Shown: piece by piece, positions 7,001-8,376 of the stretch
Numbering within the stretch: position 1 is the first letter of the stretch
Layout of the letters: each line of letters opens with the position of its first letter
Source of the DNA: Candidatus Absconditabacterales bacterium
GTDB taxonomy: Bacteria; Patescibacteria; JAEDAM01; Absconditabacterales; Absconditicoccaceae
DNA: 8,376 nucleotides
NCBI GenBank assembly: GCA_938010495.1
Contig: CALLUT010000179.1
Span: 1 to 8,376, forward strand
Reading direction: 5' to 3'
Translations under genes and position numbers: made by a program
The notes under the pieces: model-generated
Told to the model about the DNA's origin: nothing
What the model saw: the letters and a program-made list of their open reading frames with translations, nothing else
The model's database searches: none

Positions 7001-8376
7001 ATCAATATTTGATGGTCTTGCAAAATATGATGTAAGAAAAATAGTAGATGAAGAAGTGTATCCAACGAACACACCATTTACGTATGAGCTTACCTATGCA
7101 TGATATAGTACAGGAGATTTTGCAGAATGAGAGTTTATAGATGTGTTGCCATATAACGATGATGGAACAACAGTAGGTGCGTGAGGACCTACGACATCTA
7201 GATGGACAGGTACAGATTATCAAGGTATATTTGAGCTTACAAGTGTGTCATGAGATGCAAACAATATTAGATACTCAGATACAGATCCGTCACTGATTTC
7301 TATGGATCCGTGTGATTATTCTAATCATGCAGTATGAGCAACACCACCAGCCTATTGTCCAATATGATTTACAGGGAATCCAAGTGATGCTTGAATGACA
7401 AATTGGAATGCAACAATGGCTGATGCTACAGCGTTTAGATTTGAAGGTCTAGAGATATTGGCAACTGATACAGATAAGAGAAAATCAGTAGAAATCGAAC
7501 TTACCCCAACAGGAAATCAAAGCTATGATATCTATACCAATTCGTTTGGTGGTAGAGTACCAGAGATTGCATGTGATATTATATCAAACGATGTGAGTAT
7601 CACCGTAGTAGGATTTGATCTTGCCTTGGATAAGGTAGTGGATACGACGTATAATGCGTGACCATACTATGCAGGACAAGATGTGAAGTTTGATATTACT
7701 GTATATAATCAATGAGCATATACAGGATCAAATATCAGTATAACAGACTATCTAATGACCTGATTTGACCTAAGTAGCGATGTAATGAATACGACCTATG
7801 GATGGGCGATGAGTGGATCAGATCAAGTGAGTATGACCTATACAGGAGATCTTGCTCCATGAGCACAGGTGACGATCCCAGTAGTGCTTACGATCAATGG
7901 CGACCAACTCACAGGAGATCTGTATAATCGAGCAGAAATTGCTGCAGCAGATGCAACGGATGAAAACGGAGATGTGTTGGTAGGAGTAGTTGATGGAGAT
8001 AGTACACCAGATAGTGATCAGACAAATGATATGTATGTAACAGATAACGATATAGATGGAAATGGAATGGCAGGAGAAGATGAGGATGATCATGATCCAG
8101 CGATGATTACCTTGGCAGAATTTGATCTTGCACTTACCAAGCAATTGGTGGGGACAGGTCCATGGAAACCTGGAGACGAAGCGATCTTCCAGATCACCGT
8201 AACCAATCAAGGAGATCTGACGGCGTACAATGTGAATCTGATAGATTATGCAGAATCAGGACTAAATTATCTTCCAAGCAATGCATTCAACACCTTAGAG
8301 TGATGGAGTCAGGGAACTATAGGAGTATATGAGACGCTTGCGCCAAATAGTACAAATTGATTGGATGAAATCGGAC
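921..8376 (+). CDS. Giant exported DUF11-repeat surface protein (3' end outside window), read with TGA = Gly
   Basis: One frame runs from ATG 921 to the window end without TAA or TAG: 2485 codons, with roughly 95-100 in-frame TGA by hand count. ATG 921 is the first ATG after an in-frame TAA at 900-902; no Shine-Dalgarno is seen. In order the product has a signal-like segment (residues 1-54), module A (67-1083), a DUF11 domain (1093-1200), module B (1215-2226), a DUF11 domain (2232-2344), an Asp-rich linker (to about 2394) and a DUF11 domain starting at 2401. DUF11 domains are extracellular beta-sandwiches common in very large bacterial surface proteins. The protein is acidic and rich in Asp, Gly, Thr and Asn, with Asp-rich loops, and has no membrane helix after the N-terminus. 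A surface adhesin or cell-envelope structural role is inferred from architecture; the anchor would lie in the missing C-terminus. TGG still encodes Trp. Gene name and precise function are not recognised. Confidence 0.93.
2196..3101 (+). other. Unrecognised central domain of module A
   Basis: About 300 residues richer in Phe, Tyr, Trp, His and Lys than the rest of the protein. The DNA is T-rich at third codon positions (TTT, GTT, AAT, GAT, ACT), unlike the flanks, which favour GTA, ACA and ATC. Anchors shared with module B are CDKIDT, IQYSD, VTKIRL, LPNF and ADRV. A DDDVDGDG loop at 2694-2717 resembles calcium-binding Asp loops of thrombospondin type 3 or dockerin repeats; both glycines of DGDG are TGA codons. 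I recognise no family for the domain as a whole. Confidence 0.55.
3102..3467 (+). other. DUF11-like beta-sandwich domain in module A
   Basis: The segment opens with KVGIAKETIPSNLSIVEAGD and continues through VDYVIRPS, TLTDDIPAGMSYVGGS and ESICEISYQAQV to DYTNVVTIDSD. This follows the DUF11 scheme: K at the first strand, GD before the second strand, LTDDIPAGM-YV in the middle and a closing strand with TN and a final V-I. Two cysteines (in SNCGDG and SICEI) are kept in module B and could form a disulphide. It sits directly after the unrecognised central domain. Confidence 0.6.
4197..4520 (+). other. DUF11 domain between modules A and B
   Basis: This is a good DUF11 (PF01345-type) match by eye: VRVTKDA, then DGDTVVWDVTYGNGGNVTAEDVMITDMPG, FNVGDLAPGE, and a final strand region NNIQITTSTEDINPNNNTDEDD. 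The conserved GDTV, the Asn-Gly turn, ITD-P and L-PGE positions are present. A 17-bp direct repeat, CAGATATGCCATGAGCA, lies at its start (4183-4199) and middle (4315-4331). In that repeat the glycine after Pro is TGA. Confidence 0.8.
5763..6557 (+). other. Unrecognised central domain of module B
   Basis: Counterpart of 2196-3101, about 265 residues. It shares CDKIDT with an identical 18-bp DNA stretch (5934-5951 against 2400-2417), then LQYSD, VTKIRL, LPNF and ADRV. It has the same T-rich third positions. The Asp loop is different in detail: DDVNNDGQYDVSDRVDY at 6153-6203 looks like half of a dockerin or EF-hand calcium loop. A run of four tyrosines occurs at about 6351-6362. No known family recognised. 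Confidence 0.55.
6558..6926 (+). other. DUF11-like beta-sandwich domain in module B
   Basis: Opens with KVDISKETIPSDLQYIKQGD, then VEYLVKPQ, LTIRDDLPPYMTYVPGS, ESVCEIRYKAEM and DYTNTVRIDSD. It is clearly homologous to 3102-3467, including both cysteines (in SGCGAD and SVCEI). Glycines after VP and before ES are TGA codons, as in the module A copy. Confidence 0.6.
7614..7952 (+). other. DUF11 domain after module B
   Basis: The segment FDLALDKVVD, then AGQDVKFDITVYNQGAYTGSNISITDY, a middle GDLAPGAQVTIPVVLTIN, and closing NRAEIAAAD is a typical DUF11 repeat. Its L-PG glycine is TGA (7860) where the equivalent glycine of the 4197-4520 domain is GGA (4383). It follows module B exactly where the earlier DUF11 domain follows module A. 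Confidence 0.85.
8043..8102 (+). other. Asp/Glu-rich linker with possible calcium-binding loop
   Basis: DNDIDGNGMAGEDEDDHDP between two DUF11 domains contains the D-x-D-x-D-G pattern of calcium-binding loops and an acidic tail. Similar acidic DST-PD...EDD-HD linkers are common between DUF11 repeats. Calcium binding here is inference. Confidence 0.5.
8121..8376 (+). other. DUF11 domain, cut by the window end
   Basis: FDLALTKQLV, GDEAIFQITVTNQGDLTAYNVNLIDY, SGLNYLPS and YETLAPNST follow the DUF11 scheme up to the last strands, which lie beyond the window. The start FDLAL-K is nearly the same as that of the preceding DUF11 domain at 7614, so these two are close paralogues. Confidence 0.82.

Larger units (their letters stand above)
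4563..7598 (+). repeat. Internal protein module B (about 1012 residues), second copy of the intragenic duplication
   Basis: Module B starts at ISVYKDG and ends at YTNSFGGRVPEI plus ISNDV, mirroring module A. Landmarks are NDIITYQVEAAVND (from 4776), LYPQAR, VDPSGETTNEG (from 5235), CPAVGT, CDKIDT (5934), LQYSD, an Asp-rich loop (6153-6191), VTKIRL (from 6264), LPNF, ADRVTVVGGKVDISKETIPS, a DUF11-like part (6558-6926), FIDVLPYNDDG (from 7134) and YTNSFGG (7533-7553). Relative to A it has a Gly-rich insertion near its start, where eight TGA codons fall within 4599-4739. Divergence is substantial, so the duplication is not recent overall. Confidence 0.85.

Noticed and set aside
921..8376. The region as a decayed pseudogene with many stop codons
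   Set aside because: Only TGA interrupts the frame, never TAA or TAG, over 2485 codons, and TGA falls at conserved glycines. Decay would give all three stops and frameshifts.
921..8376. TGA read as Trp (code 4) or as selenocysteine
   Set aside because: TGA aligns with GGN glycines between the modules and sits at family glycines in riboflavin synthase and DUF11. TGG is used separately for Trp. About 95-100 sites without SECIS-like context excludes selenocysteine.

Overview
The window reads coherently only if TGA is a sense codon for glycine (genetic code 25). With that code there are two genes, both on the + strand: the 3' end of a riboflavin synthase gene (1-213) and one very large open frame that starts at 921 and runs off the window at 8376 with no TAA or TAG. 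With the standard code both genes break into short pieces. Code 25 is established for the candidate phyla Gracilibacteria (BD1-5/GN02) and Absconditabacteria (SR1), so the DNA probably comes from a member of one of these Patescibacteria/CPR lineages. The window does not tell me which.

Layout. 1-213 encodes the C-terminal lumazine-binding barrel of riboflavin synthase and stops at TAG. Right after that stop lies an array of eighteen 7-bp repeats (214-339). Next come two diverged direct copies of a repeat unit of about 228 bp (354-581 and 582-790), each built from short C-run/G-run palindromes. A clear intrinsic terminator (841-864) closes this long 3' untranslated stretch. A short AT-rich gap with no Shine-Dalgarno sequence leads to the ATG at 921.

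921-8376 encodes at least 2485 residues of an acidic, Gly/Asp/Thr/Asn-rich, apparently exported protein. It has an N-terminal signal-like segment and a large internal duplication: module A at 1119-4169 and module B at 4563-7598, which keep the same order of motifs throughout. Each module is followed by a DUF11-type beta-sandwich domain, and a further DUF11 domain begins at 8121 and is cut by the window end. Aspartate-rich loops that look able to bind calcium occur in both modules and between the last two DUF11 domains. The most reasonable role is a giant cell-surface or secreted structural/adhesin-like protein; no enzymatic motif was seen.

The two genes do not obviously work together. The terminator and the 700-bp repeat-filled spacer suggest separate transcription units. 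The most notable points are the internal proof of the recoding (homologous glycines written GGN in one module and TGA in the other), the mosaic conservation between the modules, an unrecognised central domain present in both, and the repeat cluster behind the riboflavin gene.
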